Of a stretch of 64,000 bases of DNA, positions 53,981 to 62,349 are shown in pieces (the first letter of the stretch is position 1; each line of letters starts with the position of its first letter). This stretch comes from JAFNAG01 sp041501225. Lineage in GTDB: Bacteria; Acidobacteriota; UBA6911. Made by a program: the position numbers and the translations under genes. Location of the stretch: contig JBGQNR010000004.1 in assembly GCA_041501225.1 (NCBI GenBank), forward strand, positions 20,669-84,668, given 5' to 3'. The notes beneath the pieces were generated by a model. The model ran no database searches and was not told the DNA's origin. It saw only the letters and a list, made by a program, of their open reading frames with translations.

Positions 53981-54643
53981 TTACTTGATCAGCTTGTCGA
54001 GGAAATCTCTCAGTGCGGGAAACGAAGGATCACCCGTGAATCGCTGCTGCCGGCCTGTCTCCGTAATGATGAACGTGGTCGGCGTTGAGATGACTGCACG
54101 GCTTTGACCCAGAGCGACTTCCTGGTTAATGGTCGTGTCGATAGCCGGATCCGCGGCCATCTTTTTCAATTGATTCAGATCGGCGGGATCCAATGCCTTC
54201 TCGAGAGCCGCCTCGATATTTCCGTTCTCGGACCATGCCGCCTGCTGCGCGTAGAGAGCATCCGACACTTTCAGCCATTTGTCCGGGCCCAGGCGGTGAG
54301 CTGCCAAACCGAAGCGCACAGCCTTGCGTGCGAACTGATGGATATTCTCCAAGGGAAAATCGTGGTAAACGATGGAGACCTTGTCGATCTTGTTGGTTTT
54401 GGTGTATTCCGCCATAAGAGGCTTCAAAGTCTCCAAGTAATAGGTGCGGCAGACCGGGCATTGATAATCCGAAAACACCTCGATTTTGACCGGAGCCCCC
54501 GGGTGGCCGGCAAGATAGATTTCCTCTTGCTTGTTGCTGCCGGCCTGACCGGCCATTGACAGCACCGTTGCGAGAAATACGAACAAAACCGCCAACGCTA
54601 ATCTGCATTCCCCTTGGTTTCTGCGCTTTAAATCTTGAATCAT
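53981..54643 (-). CDS. DsbA-like thioredoxin-fold protein, exported
   Basis: About 220 residues with an N-terminal hydrophobic signal segment (about 14-34) and a thioredoxin-fold domain. The redox motif is FSDYQCPVCRTYY (C-P-V-C), the cis-Pro region STPTTFII. It should act as an oxidoreductase or disulfide isomerase in the periplasm. The start is ATG 54643 (GAGG upstream) or 54655. Convergent with the flavoprotein gene and divergent from the M14 pair, whose secreted products might be clients. Confidence 0.88.
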   Translation of the reverse strand: MIQDLKRRNQGECRLALAVLFVFLATVLSMAGQAGSNKQEEIYLAGHPGAPVKIEVFSDYQCPVCRTYYLETLKPLMAEYTKTNKIDKVSIVYHDFPLENIHQFARKAVRFGLAAHRLGPDKWLKVSDALYAQQAAWSENGNIEAALEKALDPADLNQLKKMAADPAIDTTINQEVALGQSRAVISTPTTFIITETGRQQRFTGDPSFPALRDFLDKLIK

Positions 54644-54945
54644 ATCCAGCCTCATTCCCTCGACATTGGTTTGGATCAGTATACCTATCGGGCATGGCTG
54701 CTTGAAGCCCAAAAACCGGGTGAGGCCTCGAAAAGCGGGATCCACCAAGAGGATCAAAAAAGCGCATCTTTTTATTCTGATTTCATGCCCAAATAATTGT
54801 TGCACAGCCTTGCAGGCGCCTCTATGCTCAGGGCCAGCGCTCCGGCCCAATGCCCGGCAGGCTCCAGATCGGAAGGAGCCCGGCCGGATCAGGCCAACGT
54901 CGCGCGCAAGTTCAAGCAACTCGCATTTTATCCCAGGAGGACGCC
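54644..54945. other. divergent gap upstream of thioredoxin and M14 genes
   Basis: About 300 bases in which no gene, repeat or clear promoter was recognised. The AGGAGG at 54935-54940 decides the GTG start of the next gene. Confidence 0.5.
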
Positions 54946-56958
54946 GTGCAAAAGTTTTCCACCGGCCGGCCGCAGTTGCTGGCAGCAGCGGCACTGGCTA
55001 TTGCCCTGTGCACTTGGTCAATGGCCGCACCAGCCGCTGACTTTTCGAAATACCACACGTACGCTGAAATGACTGCAACGCTCCAAAGTCTCGTAAAGGA
55101 ACACGCGAACATTGCCAGGATTGTCGAGGTTGGCAAGACGCGTGAAAATCGATCGATCTGGGCCGTGGAGATCATGAATTCCGCCGGATCAACCTCGCCA
55201 ACCCGTCCGGCACTGCTCGTAGCGGCCAACTTTGAAGGCGACCACCTGGTGGGGAGTGAGCTGGCGGTTTACATGATCGATTACCTGCTCAACAACTATG
55301 CAACCAACCCTCAGGTCAAGCAGCAGATCGACACCCATGCCTTCTACATCATCCCGCGAGTGAATCCGGATGGTGCGGAGTTTTTCTTCTCTGCGGTCAA
55401 GTCGGATCGGAAAACCAATACTTCCCCTTTTGACGACGACAACGACGGGCGCATCGATGAAAACGGCCCCGAAGATCTGAACAAGGACGGCTTTATCACC
55501 CTGATGCGCGTTAAGGACCCGAAGGGCCCGTATATGATTCATCCCGAAGATCCGCGCCTGCTGAAAAGGGCGGACCCGCAGCGCGGCGAAGTGGGGGCAT
55601 ACAGGGTTTACTACGAGGGGCTCGACAAGGACAACGACGGCTTCATCGCTGAAGATGGGCCGGGCGGCGCCGACCTCAATCGCAACTTCATGCATAAGTA
55701 CCCCTTTTTCCAGCCGGACGCCGGGCGCTTTATGACCAGCGAGCTGGAGTCCCGTGCGATGACGGAGTACTTGATTCACCACCGCAACATCGCCGCGGTT
55801 CTCACATTCGGTGAGAGCGACAATTTAATCGCAGGCCGCAACGGCGACAACGCGCCGGCTCAGACCATCGACCTGTTCAACTTCGCCCAGCAGAGCATAG
55901 CCGAGTCCCGGAGGGTTGGCATGTTTGCGACCGGCGGGGGCGGCAGAGGCTTCGGCATGGGCGGCCGCGGTGGCGGCGGCGGAGGTGGTGGTGGTGGAGG
56001 CGGCGGCCGGGGCGTAGATGTGCAGGCATCCGGTGGACGTGGAGCCGCGGGCGCCACTGCGGCAGGCCCTGCTGCCGGCGGGCGTGGAGGCGGCCAAGGT
56101 GGGCAGCGCCCTGCTGAAACCATTAATCCGGCCGACACGGAATACATGCAAACGATTGTCGACAAATACCGCGAACTGACCGGCTTGCGCAGTAACCCGG
56201 TAGTGCGCGCCCCGGCGGGCGCGTTTTATGAAGTCGGCTACTACCAGTTCGGAGTTCCCTCGTTCAGCACCCCGGGTTGGGGTCTTCCGCCGGCCGCCGG
56301 AGGGGGTGCCCGCGGAGGCGCTGCGCCGGATATGGCCATGGCTGGAGGAGGACGTGGCATGGCCGCCGCCGTCGGTGGCCGTGGAGCAGGGACCGGAGCG
56401 GCAGCCACCGACGGTTCTGCAACTTTCGATCTGCGCCTGCTTCGCTGGATGGATGCAGAAAAGATTGATGGATTCGTCAATTGGACTCCCTTTAAGCATC
56501 CGACCCTGGGGGATGTGGAAATCGGCGGTTTCAAGCCCTATGCCATGACCAATCCACCGGTGGCAAAAATCGCTGAACTGGGCAAGCCGCATGCGGATTT
56601 CGCCGTGTACCTGGCATCGATTTTCCCCAAGATAGGCGTGGCTGAATTCACGGCGACCAATCTGGGCGGCGGCTTGTTCCGCATCAAGGCCGACGTGGAA
56701 AACAAGGGATTCCTGCCGACCTCGACGGCCCATGGTCAGGTATCACGAACGGTAAGGGCAACCATGGTCCAGCTCAGCATACCCCAGAAGGACATCGTCT
56801 CGGGTGACGCCCAGACCAACAATATTCCAATCCTGGCAGGCTCCAGCCGCAGGCAGAGCTACCAGTGGATCGTCAAAGGGAAACCCGGCGCCACGGTCAC
56901 GTTGAAAGTCGTGGCCCAGAAGGGCGGGACGGACACAGCGACTCTTACGCTGAAGTAG
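54946..56958 (+). CDS. M14-family carboxypeptidase-like protein lacking the metal site
   Basis: A 670-residue exported protein (signal segment about 10-28, cleaved near AAPA). The M14 fold is clear (VNPDGAEFF, DLNRNFMHKYP), but the HxxE zinc motif is E97-G-D-H100 in NFEGDH, the third ligand His is Gly289 (TFGESD), and the catalytic Glu is lost (PSFSTPGWG, about 439-445). Two acidic D-x-D-N-D-G Ca-binding-like loops precede DLNRN. A Gly-rich insertion (about 328-386, with 13 consecutive Gly) and a second Gly/Ala stretch (about 450-485) interrupt the domain; the C-terminus is beta-sandwich-like. The GTG start follows AGGAGG by five bases. Probably a pseudoenzyme. Confidence 0.85.
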   Translation: MQKFSTGRPQLLAAAALAIALCTWSMAAPAADFSKYHTYAEMTATLQSLVKEHANIARIVEVGKTRENRSIWAVEIMNSAGSTSPTRPALLVAANFEGDHLVGSELAVYMIDYLLNNYATNPQVKQQIDTHAFYIIPRVNPDGAEFFFSAVKSDRKTNTSPFDDDNDGRIDENGPEDLNKDGFITLMRVKDPKGPYMIHPEDPRLLKRADPQRGEVGAYRVYYEGLDKDNDGFIAEDGPGGADLNRNFMHKYPFFQPDAGRFMTSELESRAMTEYLIHHRNIAAVLTFGESDNLIAGRNGDNAPAQTIDLFNFAQQSIAESRRVGMFATGGGGRGFGMGGRGGGGGGGGGGGGGRGVDVQASGGRGAAGATAAGPAAGGRGGGQGGQRPAETINPADTEYMQTIVDKYRELTGLRSNPVVRAPAGAFYEVGYYQFGVPSFSTPGWGLPPAAGGGARGGAAPDMAMAGGGRGMAAAVGGRGAGTGAAATDGSATFDLRLLRWMDAEKIDGFVNWTPFKHPTLGDVEIGGFKPYAMTNPPVAKIAELGKPHADFAVYLASIFPKIGVAEFTATNLGGGLFRIKADVENKGFLPTSTAHGQVSRTVRATMVQLSIPQKDIVSGDAQTNNIPILAGSSRRQSYQWIVKGKPGATVTLKVVAQKGGTDTATLTLK

Positions 56959-56992
56959 TCGGCGACAACATCTTTCGAATAACGGAGGTAAC

Positions 56993-58813
56993 ATGCGAAC
57001 CACTTCATCAGTCTTTACCCGCTGCCTCGTCCTGGTGACCTGCCTGGCCATTGCAAGCCTTGCTCCGGCAGTCATGGGGCAGAAGGTAACGGACCTCAAG
57101 GCGATCGACCAAAAACCTTCTGGGTCAGATCCGCAGTTCAAGGTCAAGCTCGACTTCAACCGCTGGCACGACTGCGCCGAGATCAAATCGGATTTGCTGC
57201 GCATGGAAAAGGCCTGGCCGAAGTTTCTCAAGTACTCCTCGGTCGGCAAAAGCTATGACGGCAAGGACATGATGTGCATGGCGATCAACAATCCCGACAC
57301 CGGCCCGGAGCTGAGCAAAGCGGCCATGTATATCGAGGCCAACGTGCACGGGAACGAAATCCAGGGGGCGGAGATCTGCCTCTACACGGTCTGGTACCTG
57401 ATGGAAAACTACGGCCGGATCGATGCCATCACCAAGCTCGTCAACGAACGCGTCTTTTACATCTTCCCCACCGTCAATCCCGATGGCCGCGACTATTTCA
57501 TGAAGGGTCCCTCGGGCGTACAGGCCAGGGGCGGCCACGTGCCCACGGACGAAGATAACGACGGGCTCGTGGATAACGATGACGTCATCGACTTGAACAA
57601 CAATGGTGTCATCGACCAGATGCGCAAGTATGTCCCCGGTCAGGGGAATTACCGCAAGAGCGCTCTCGATCCCCGCATCATGGAACCGGTTCCCCAGGGA
57701 GAGAAAGGCGACTACATCATGCTCGGGCGGGAAGGCATGGACAATGACGGCGATGGCCAGGTGACCGGGAGAATGCCGGGCGGCTATGATCCCAACCGCA
57801 ATTGGGCCAGCGACTGGCAGCCTGATTACATTCAGGGCGGATCAATGCACTATCCGTTCGAGTTGCCGGAAGCCAAGGCCATCAACGACTTCCTGCTGAC
57901 GCATCCCAACATTGCCGGGGTTCAATCCTACCATAACAATGGCGGCATGATTCTGCGGGGCCCGGGCGCTGAATGGATGGGCGAGTATCCCCGATCCGAT
58001 GTCCAGGCTTATGATGAACTCGGCCGCAACGGCGAGCGCATCCTTCCCTTCTACCGCTACCTGGTGATCTGGAGCGGACTCTATACCGTGCATGGAGGCT
58101 TCATCGACTGGACGAATGACGGCCTCGGCATCCTCTCCTTCTCGAACGAGCTCTGGAGCAACGAGCAGTACTACACCAGCCAGACTCTCAAGGACCAGCA
58201 GCGGGATCCGAACAGCCCGATCAACTCGCGTGTCGCCAACTACTGGTTTAACGACAATGTGGAGTTTGGCGATGATTTCACCGAGTGGAAGGAGTTCGAT
58301 CACCCGCAATTCGGCAAGATTGAGTTGGGCGGATCATGGAAGAAGTCCTATGGACGCGTGCCGCCCCGATTCATGAATGAGGAGCTCTGCCACCGCAATA
58401 TGGCCTTCTCCCTGTATCAGGCCGGCGAAATGCCCAAGATCAGCCTGGGAGAGGCCAAAGTCGAATTGATCAGCGAGAACGTGTACCGCGTTCGCGTCGA
58501 TATCAAGAACGAGCACCTCATTCCGACCATCCTGGCGAAGGCAGCGGAAAACAACGTCGTCTCCCCTGACCTGCTAACCGTCGAAGGCAAGACCGCCGAG
58601 GTGCTTTCGGCAGGCTGGGTGCTCGACAAATTCCGCCCGATCTCCACCCAGCTGATTGACCAGCGCGATCTCAAGCGCATCATTGTGCGCAACGGTCAGG
58701 CCGGCGATTCCACGCGTACGATCGAGTACCTGGTGAAAGGCTCCGGGGACATCACGGTCGTATATGCAAGCCTCAAAGGCGGCACCGCCCGCAAGACCAT
58801 ACCCTTGAAGTAA
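56993..58813 (+). CDS. M14-family zinc carboxypeptidase, exported
   Basis: A 606-residue exported metallopeptidase with a signal peptide (about 8-28). The zinc ligands are intact: H119-x2-E122 in ANVHGNE and H314 in QSYHNNGG. The catalytic Glu is E386 in SFSNELW. DPNRNW supplies the conserved Arg. Acidic loops DEDNDGLVDNDD and DNDGDGQ look Ca-binding. A C-terminal beta domain follows (about 470-606). GGAGG precedes ATG. It lies 34 bases after the paralogue and is likely co-transcribed; the pair may work together. Confidence 0.93.
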   Translation: MRTTSSVFTRCLVLVTCLAIASLAPAVMGQKVTDLKAIDQKPSGSDPQFKVKLDFNRWHDCAEIKSDLLRMEKAWPKFLKYSSVGKSYDGKDMMCMAINNPDTGPELSKAAMYIEANVHGNEIQGAEICLYTVWYLMENYGRIDAITKLVNERVFYIFPTVNPDGRDYFMKGPSGVQARGGHVPTDEDNDGLVDNDDVIDLNNNGVIDQMRKYVPGQGNYRKSALDPRIMEPVPQGEKGDYIMLGREGMDNDGDGQVTGRMPGGYDPNRNWASDWQPDYIQGGSMHYPFELPEAKAINDFLLTHPNIAGVQSYHNNGGMILRGPGAEWMGEYPRSDVQAYDELGRNGERILPFYRYLVIWSGLYTVHGGFIDWTNDGLGILSFSNELWSNEQYYTSQTLKDQQRDPNSPINSRVANYWFNDNVEFGDDFTEWKEFDHPQFGKIELGGSWKKSYGRVPPRFMNEELCHRNMAFSLYQAGEMPKISLGEAKVELISENVYRVRVDIKNEHLIPTILAKAAENNVVSPDLLTVEGKTAEVLSAGWVLDKFRPISTQLIDQRDLKRIIVRNGQAGDSTRTIEYLVKGSGDITVVYASLKGGTARKTIPLK

Positions 58814-58828
58814 CCACTGCAAAATGCA

Positions 58829-58865
58829 GGGCCCGCCGGAGGGTGGAAGCGCCCCCGGCGGGCCC
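58829..58865. terminator. strong GC hairpin after the M14 pair
   Basis: A perfect 11-bp stem GGGCCCGCCGG (58829-58839) / CCGGCGGGCCC (58855-58865), 15-nt loop, 16 bases after the stop codon. No T-run follows, so it could be a terminator or an mRNA-stabilising hairpin. Confidence 0.55.
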
Positions 58866-58892
58866 GTCCGTTCAATTTGATCCACGAAAAGA

Positions 58893-58928
58893 CACGAAAC
58901 ACACGAAATCGCTTTCGTGTGTTTGGTG
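58893..58928. repeat. CACGAAACACACGAAA hairpin
   Basis: Arms 58893-58908 and 58913-58928 pair at 15 of 16 positions around a 4-nt loop (TCGC). It is a further member of the word-like micro-repeat hairpins, related to the element at 7016-7080. Confidence 0.75.
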
Positions 58929-58976
58929 GTTCCGCTTTTGCCCGCGGGTTTTCCGAGATGTCTCGTCCGTGGCTCA

Positions 58977-59687
58977 CTAAATTTTGACGCCGAGCATATT
59001 CAAGGCGGCATTCATCTGGCCGCCCCAATCCCGGCTGGCGCGCGGATTGGCCCCGCTCGGGTGCAAAACGCCCGCCACAACGAGAGGCAAATCGGCCAGT
59101 GCTGCGCGCGCACGATTTTCTGCAAAACGGCCGATGCCAATCACCAGCCTGGGCTGCAAGGCGCTGGCCATGGCGTGGAGCGCACGGTCGCAAGCGGCGA
59201 ATAGCGGTTCACGCTCTTCCTGCCCAAGCCGGTCGGGAGTACGGTTTCCCCCGCCGGCATCAAAGAAGCAGAGGGGACAGTAATTGACGACGAAGAAGTG
59301 TTTGAAGAACAGCTCGGGGGTCGTGAAGGTAGCTCGGGCCCAACCCCAAAGGCGGTGCCCGCTGATTTCTCTGCGGTGACATTCAAATCCTTCGACCGGG
59401 CGACGTGGATGGACGATCTCGGGTTGGTACACATGGCCCGAGATGCCCAGCCAGTCGCGGACCATCTCAATGTCCCCGAAGGGAATGCCGGTCTGAACCA
59501 TCCCCCAAGGGCCAGGATTCATCCCCAGCAGGACGATCTCGCGATGCCCCTGGCCGAAGCGCCGGAGGTAACCGGCATGAGGGGACCAGGCGTACTCCAA
59601 CGGATTGTAGACGCAGGCGACGGGCGGCCCGAATTTCTGGCCTCGCAATTCAAATCGAAACCGCAATGCGATTTGATCAAGCTTCAT
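58977..59687 (-). CDS. SMUG1-type uracil-DNA glycosylase
   Basis: A 236-residue glycosylase that removes uracil or oxidised pyrimidines from DNA. The motif GMNPGPWGMVQTGIPFG near residue 56 contains the catalytic Asn, FVVNYCPLCFFD follows near 133, and the second motif His is in HPSGANPRAS near 209. SMUG1 enzymes are best known from animals, with a bacterial branch; family 1 UDG was not seen here. It stands alone. Confidence 0.88.
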   Translation of the reverse strand: MKLDQIALRFRFELRGQKFGPPVACVYNPLEYAWSPHAGYLRRFGQGHREIVLLGMNPGPWGMVQTGIPFGDIEMVRDWLGISGHVYQPEIVHPRRPVEGFECHRREISGHRLWGWARATFTTPELFFKHFFVVNYCPLCFFDAGGGNRTPDRLGQEEREPLFAACDRALHAMASALQPRLVIGIGRFAENRARAALADLPLVVAGVLHPSGANPRASRDWGGQMNAALNMLGVKI

Positions 59688-60236
59688 GGCCAGCTATTTT
59701 GACATATTTCCCTGTTCGCATCTTCCCTGAAAATCCGGCTAATTCTTGCCTGACAGGCAATGAGCAGCACGACGATGATTTGCCGGATCTTTATTTTGCC
59801 GGTTGCGGGCCGCAAGCGATTCCGGCATATTATGGGTAAGATTTATCAGCTGCCTCGATCTTTGATGCTGATCCGAGGCTTTTGTCAGCGGTTTATCCAG
59901 GAGTTCGGCAGCTGGTCCTGCTGCGATCTGCAGATCCGCATCTTCGGCCCGAACTTTGAGACCGTGATCTTGGAAGAGGAAGAGAAATTCCATTTGGCGG
60001 GTGGGCACACCGCCTGTGTAGGGCTCGTCAGTAGAGCCACACGGCTCGCAGCCGAGACGATCCTGCAGCTGCCCCGCCGGTGATCCTTTCGAACCCCGCG
60101 CTCCGCCGGGAGCCCATACCCGCTCTCGGCAATAATGCCCAGCGTGGCAGGTAAGCCATCCGGATGCCGGCCAGGCGCCCGGCCGCTTGAGGTGTGCCGG
60201 AGTACCCGCGCACTCTCGAGCGGCAAACGCAGGACT

Positions 60237-60312
60237 CGGTGCAGGCAGCGAATTGCCGGGCTTTTTGCCGCTCAGAAACCGATTTCGGCCCGGCAATTCG
60301 CTGCCTGCACCG
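60237..60312. repeat. 25-bp perfect inverted repeat
   Basis: Arms 60237-60261 and 60288-60312 are perfect reverse complements (arm begins CGGTGCAGGCAGCGAATTGC), with a 26-nt loop. No other copy was seen in the window. It ends 25 bases before the promoter of the downstream gene, so it could also insulate it. Confidence 0.9.
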
Positions 60313-60337
60313 ATTTCCTTCCCTTCCCGATTTCCCC

Positions 60338-60366
60338 TTGTGCTCCCGGATAGAAACGCTTATAAG
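60338..60366 (+). promoter_or_regulatory. candidate promoter of secreted hypothetical gene
   Basis: TTGTGC (60338-60343), 17-nt spacer, TATAAG (60361-60366), 36 bases before the ATG. Confidence 0.5.
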
Positions 60367-60401
60367 GTTGGACAGGTCCACGAAGTAAAGGAGGTTTCGC
60401 C

Positions 60402-61088
60402 ATGCGGATCTCTTACCTGACATGCTTAGGTTTATTCGTGACAATCCTAATCTGCACACCGCTTTCCACATTTGCTCAGGAACGATGGAAAAGCTTGGAG
60501 GAAAGGCTACCGTCAATCAGTTTAGAAGGGTGCAATTCCCAGCCCAATTTGTTTGTACCCACCACAACGCATACGCTCTCCCTTGAAAGTTATCGAGCGC
60601 GTGATTTGTTCAGCAAGAGGGTTCCCGAGGGAGAGCCAAAGGCTATTTCGGAGGCTGTGATTTCGCGTCAAACGGATCTAAAGCAGCTTTTTGAAAATAT
60701 GAATCCAGAAAATGCCCTTCCAAAGAACGGCGAAAAACTCCTATCGGGCCTTTCAGACGAATTACAGAAATTCATCGGAACCAACTATCGGATTCCCGAA
60801 GGTCGCGCTCTTACGGCCCTTCTAGTTTTTGTAACAGACCCATCGGGCAAACTTCAATGGTGTCTTGTCTATTATGTCTTCGTCGATGACGGAGCGCTCA
60901 TGACTTCCGGAATATTCTCGGCGGAAAAAACAATCGACAATAAGCTGATCGTAACACTTGTGGGAAGAGATATTAATAGAGCAAAACTCTCCAGCGCGGT
61001 TGCCGTTGGATTGGCGTTAAATGATCGAAACAGGGGCTTCGCGTGCGGATCGCTTTCCTCCAATAACCTTCCTCCAACCCGAAAGTAA
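60402..61088 (+). CDS. exported hypothetical protein
   Basis: A 228-residue protein that is not recognised. An N-terminal signal peptide (hydrophobic core about 7-22, cleavage near TFAQ) precedes a soluble domain with one early Cys, a predicted strand-rich segment ALTALLVFVTDPSGKLQW then YYVFVDD, and a late Cys. AAAGGAGG precedes the ATG and a promoter is visible, so expression is plausible. Its base composition is less GC-rich than its neighbours, hinting at recent acquisition in this repeat-rich stretch. Confidence 0.7.
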   Translation: MRISYLTCLGLFVTILICTPLSTFAQERWKSLEERLPSISLEGCNSQPNLFVPTTTHTLSLESYRARDLFSKRVPEGEPKAISEAVISRQTDLKQLFENMNPENALPKNGEKLLSGLSDELQKFIGTNYRIPEGRALTALLVFVTDPSGKLQWCLVYYVFVDDGALMTSGIFSAEKTIDNKLIVTLVGRDINRAKLSSAVAVGLALNDRNRGFACGSLSSNNLPPTRK

Positions 61089-61309
61089 GGACACTTTGCG
61101 TTGTGCCTCGGATAGGTAAGAGGAAAATGAAAATCTTGGAAATAGATCACTCCGCGTTTGATCCCGTTGATGATGCATCCGTCGAAAAAACATTCCTGCG
61201 GATTTTTTCGGGGTCTGGGGTTGGGGTATGGGGTCGGACCCGATGCTGACCCCATGCTGATTGCCCCATGCTGATTGCACAGGGCGCCGGTAGGTGCTCA
61301 GCCGGGCTC

Positions 61310-61744
61310 TTATCCGGTCTCGACGTTCAGCGGAGCGAGTTTTTCCTGCGCTGCGGCATGCAATTGCCGCCCATCGGCTCCGGCAAATGTGATCGGTTCG
61401 CCGAGATTCGTCTGAAGTATCAAGGCCGAAGCCAGGTGGATGGCGTCGAACCCCCGGAGAGGATAGCGCCGGATCAACTCGCGTGCGATCGAAAGAACTT
61501 CATCCGTCAGTTCCAACCGCACGTAAGCGAGCCAATCAAGTTCAAATTGACGGCAGATGCGGTCATACTGGGCCGGAGCCAGGATTCTTTCCCGTTTCTT
61601 GCGCGCCAATCCTGAGTGGATCTCCGCATAGGCGATCTTTGCGGTCGCGATCGGTCCTTCCTCCTCAATGATCCGGCGCACGCGCTCCGAGCCCTTTTCC
61701 TTCGCGAAGCGCTTGATGATGGCGCTGCTGTCGAGGTAATTCAT
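61310..61744 (-). CDS. vapC: PIN-domain toxin (VapC-like ribonuclease)
   Basis: A 144-residue PIN protein. The catalytic acids are visible: the Asp in MNYLDSSAIIKRF, the Glu in AYAEIHSG, the Asp in GFDAIHLASA and a final Asp in FAGADG. Such toxins cleave tRNA or rRNA when their antitoxin is degraded. The ATG overlaps the antitoxin stop (ATGA). Confidence 0.92.
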   Translation of the reverse strand: MNYLDSSAIIKRFAKEKGSERVRRIIEEEGPIATAKIAYAEIHSGLARKKRERILAPAQYDRICRQFELDWLAYVRLELTDEVLSIARELIRRYPLRGFDAIHLASALILQTNLGEPITFAGADGRQLHAAAQEKLAPLNVETG

Positions 61745-62022
61745 CGCCGCTGTTCCAGGATGATCCGCGAGACCGGTTTCCCTCGGATGCACGCGGGTTT
61801 GACCTGTTTCGAGGCATGCCGGATCGGAAGAGTAGCGATGCCCTGAGCCGCCAACCTGGCCAACCTGGCCTCGAGGCTCGTGACATCCTTTGCCGCGGTC
61901 AATCCCTGCATCAGCACGACGGGCTTTCCGCGCTCGGTGACGACGAGTTCCTCTCCCTGCTTGGCCAGGCGGATGTAATAGGTCAGCCGGTTCTTTAGTT
62001 CCTTAATTCCAACGCTGCTCAT
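61741..62022 (-). CDS. Phd/YefM-type antitoxin
   Basis: A 93-residue antitoxin. The N-terminal Phd-type DNA-binding part is VGIKELKNRLTYYI ... VVTERGKPVVLM; the C-terminus should thread into the PIN toxin. It is the first gene of the pair and likely represses its own promoter through the palindrome at 62038-62054. Confidence 0.92.
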   Translation of the reverse strand: MSSVGIKELKNRLTYYIRLAKQGEELVVTERGKPVVLMQGLTAAKDVTSLEARLARLAAQGIATLPIRHASKQVKPACIRGKPVSRIILEQRR

Positions 62023-62037
62023 TTCGGCACCATGTAG

Positions 62038-62072
62038 GTAGCTATTGTAGCTACTTTACAGGGTCTTGTCAA
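62038..62072 (-). promoter_or_regulatory. toxin-antitoxin promoter with overlapping operator
   Basis: On the minus strand: TTGACA (62067-62072), 17-nt spacer, TACAAT (62044-62049). A perfect palindrome GTAGCTA-N3-TAGCTAC (62038-62054) covers the -10, as expected for an autoregulatory operator of the antitoxin-toxin complex. The antitoxin ATG is 16 bases downstream. Confidence 0.8.
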
Positions 62073-62103
62073 TGCAGGCCAAATTTCCGGGTCCTTAAGT
62101 TGG

Positions 62104-62204
62104 GGCCGGGGGTCAGGTCTGGAAAATTTACTTTTTTCACCGAGGATCGATGATCAGCGAATGGGCAAAAACAAAAGTAAATTTTCCAGACCTGACCCCC
62201 GGCC
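62104..62204. repeat. 32-bp perfect inverted repeat, GGGGTCAGGTCTGG family, copy 2
   Basis: Arms 62104-62135 and 62173-62204 are perfect reverse complements with a 37-nt loop. The core GGGGTCAGGTCTGGAAAATT is shared with 36247-36333, while the arm tip (TTACTTTT versus TCATTTT) and loop differ. Confidence 0.9.
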
Positions 62205-62278
62205 ACGCGGAGCCGCGTCTGCGGAAGAATCGCGGGTGCTCGCGGATCTAAAGTTAACTGGCACGACCCCGGTACTAG

Positions 62279-62318
62279 CGATGAATTCACCGAGTGGAAG
62301 GAGTTCGATCACCCGCAA
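62279..62318 (+). pseudogene. 40-nt displaced fragment of the M14 carboxypeptidase gene
   Basis: It matches 58270-58309, inside the active M14 gene, at 39 of 40 positions, and in the corresponding frame encodes DEFTEWKEFDHPQ. Neither flank matches. It is too short to be a gene; it is a relic of a partial duplication or of a lost third paralogue. Confidence 0.75.
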
Positions 62319-62349
62319 GTAAAAGGGAAAGGGGAAAAGGGTCAAGGGA

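Larger units (their letters stand above)
59688..60401. other. 714-base gap with inverted repeat and promoter
   Basis: No credible gene: frames of 100-185 codons on both strands lack recognisable domains and overlap the inverted repeat. It contains a perfect 25-bp inverted repeat (60237-60312) and a promoter for the next gene (60338-60366). Confidence 0.5.

Noticed and set aside
59739..60296. A 185-codon minus-strand frame and a 107-codon plus-strand frame in the 59.7-60.4 kb gap
   Set aside because: No domain, composition typical of non-coding frames, and part of the minus-strand frame lies in the inverted-repeat arm.
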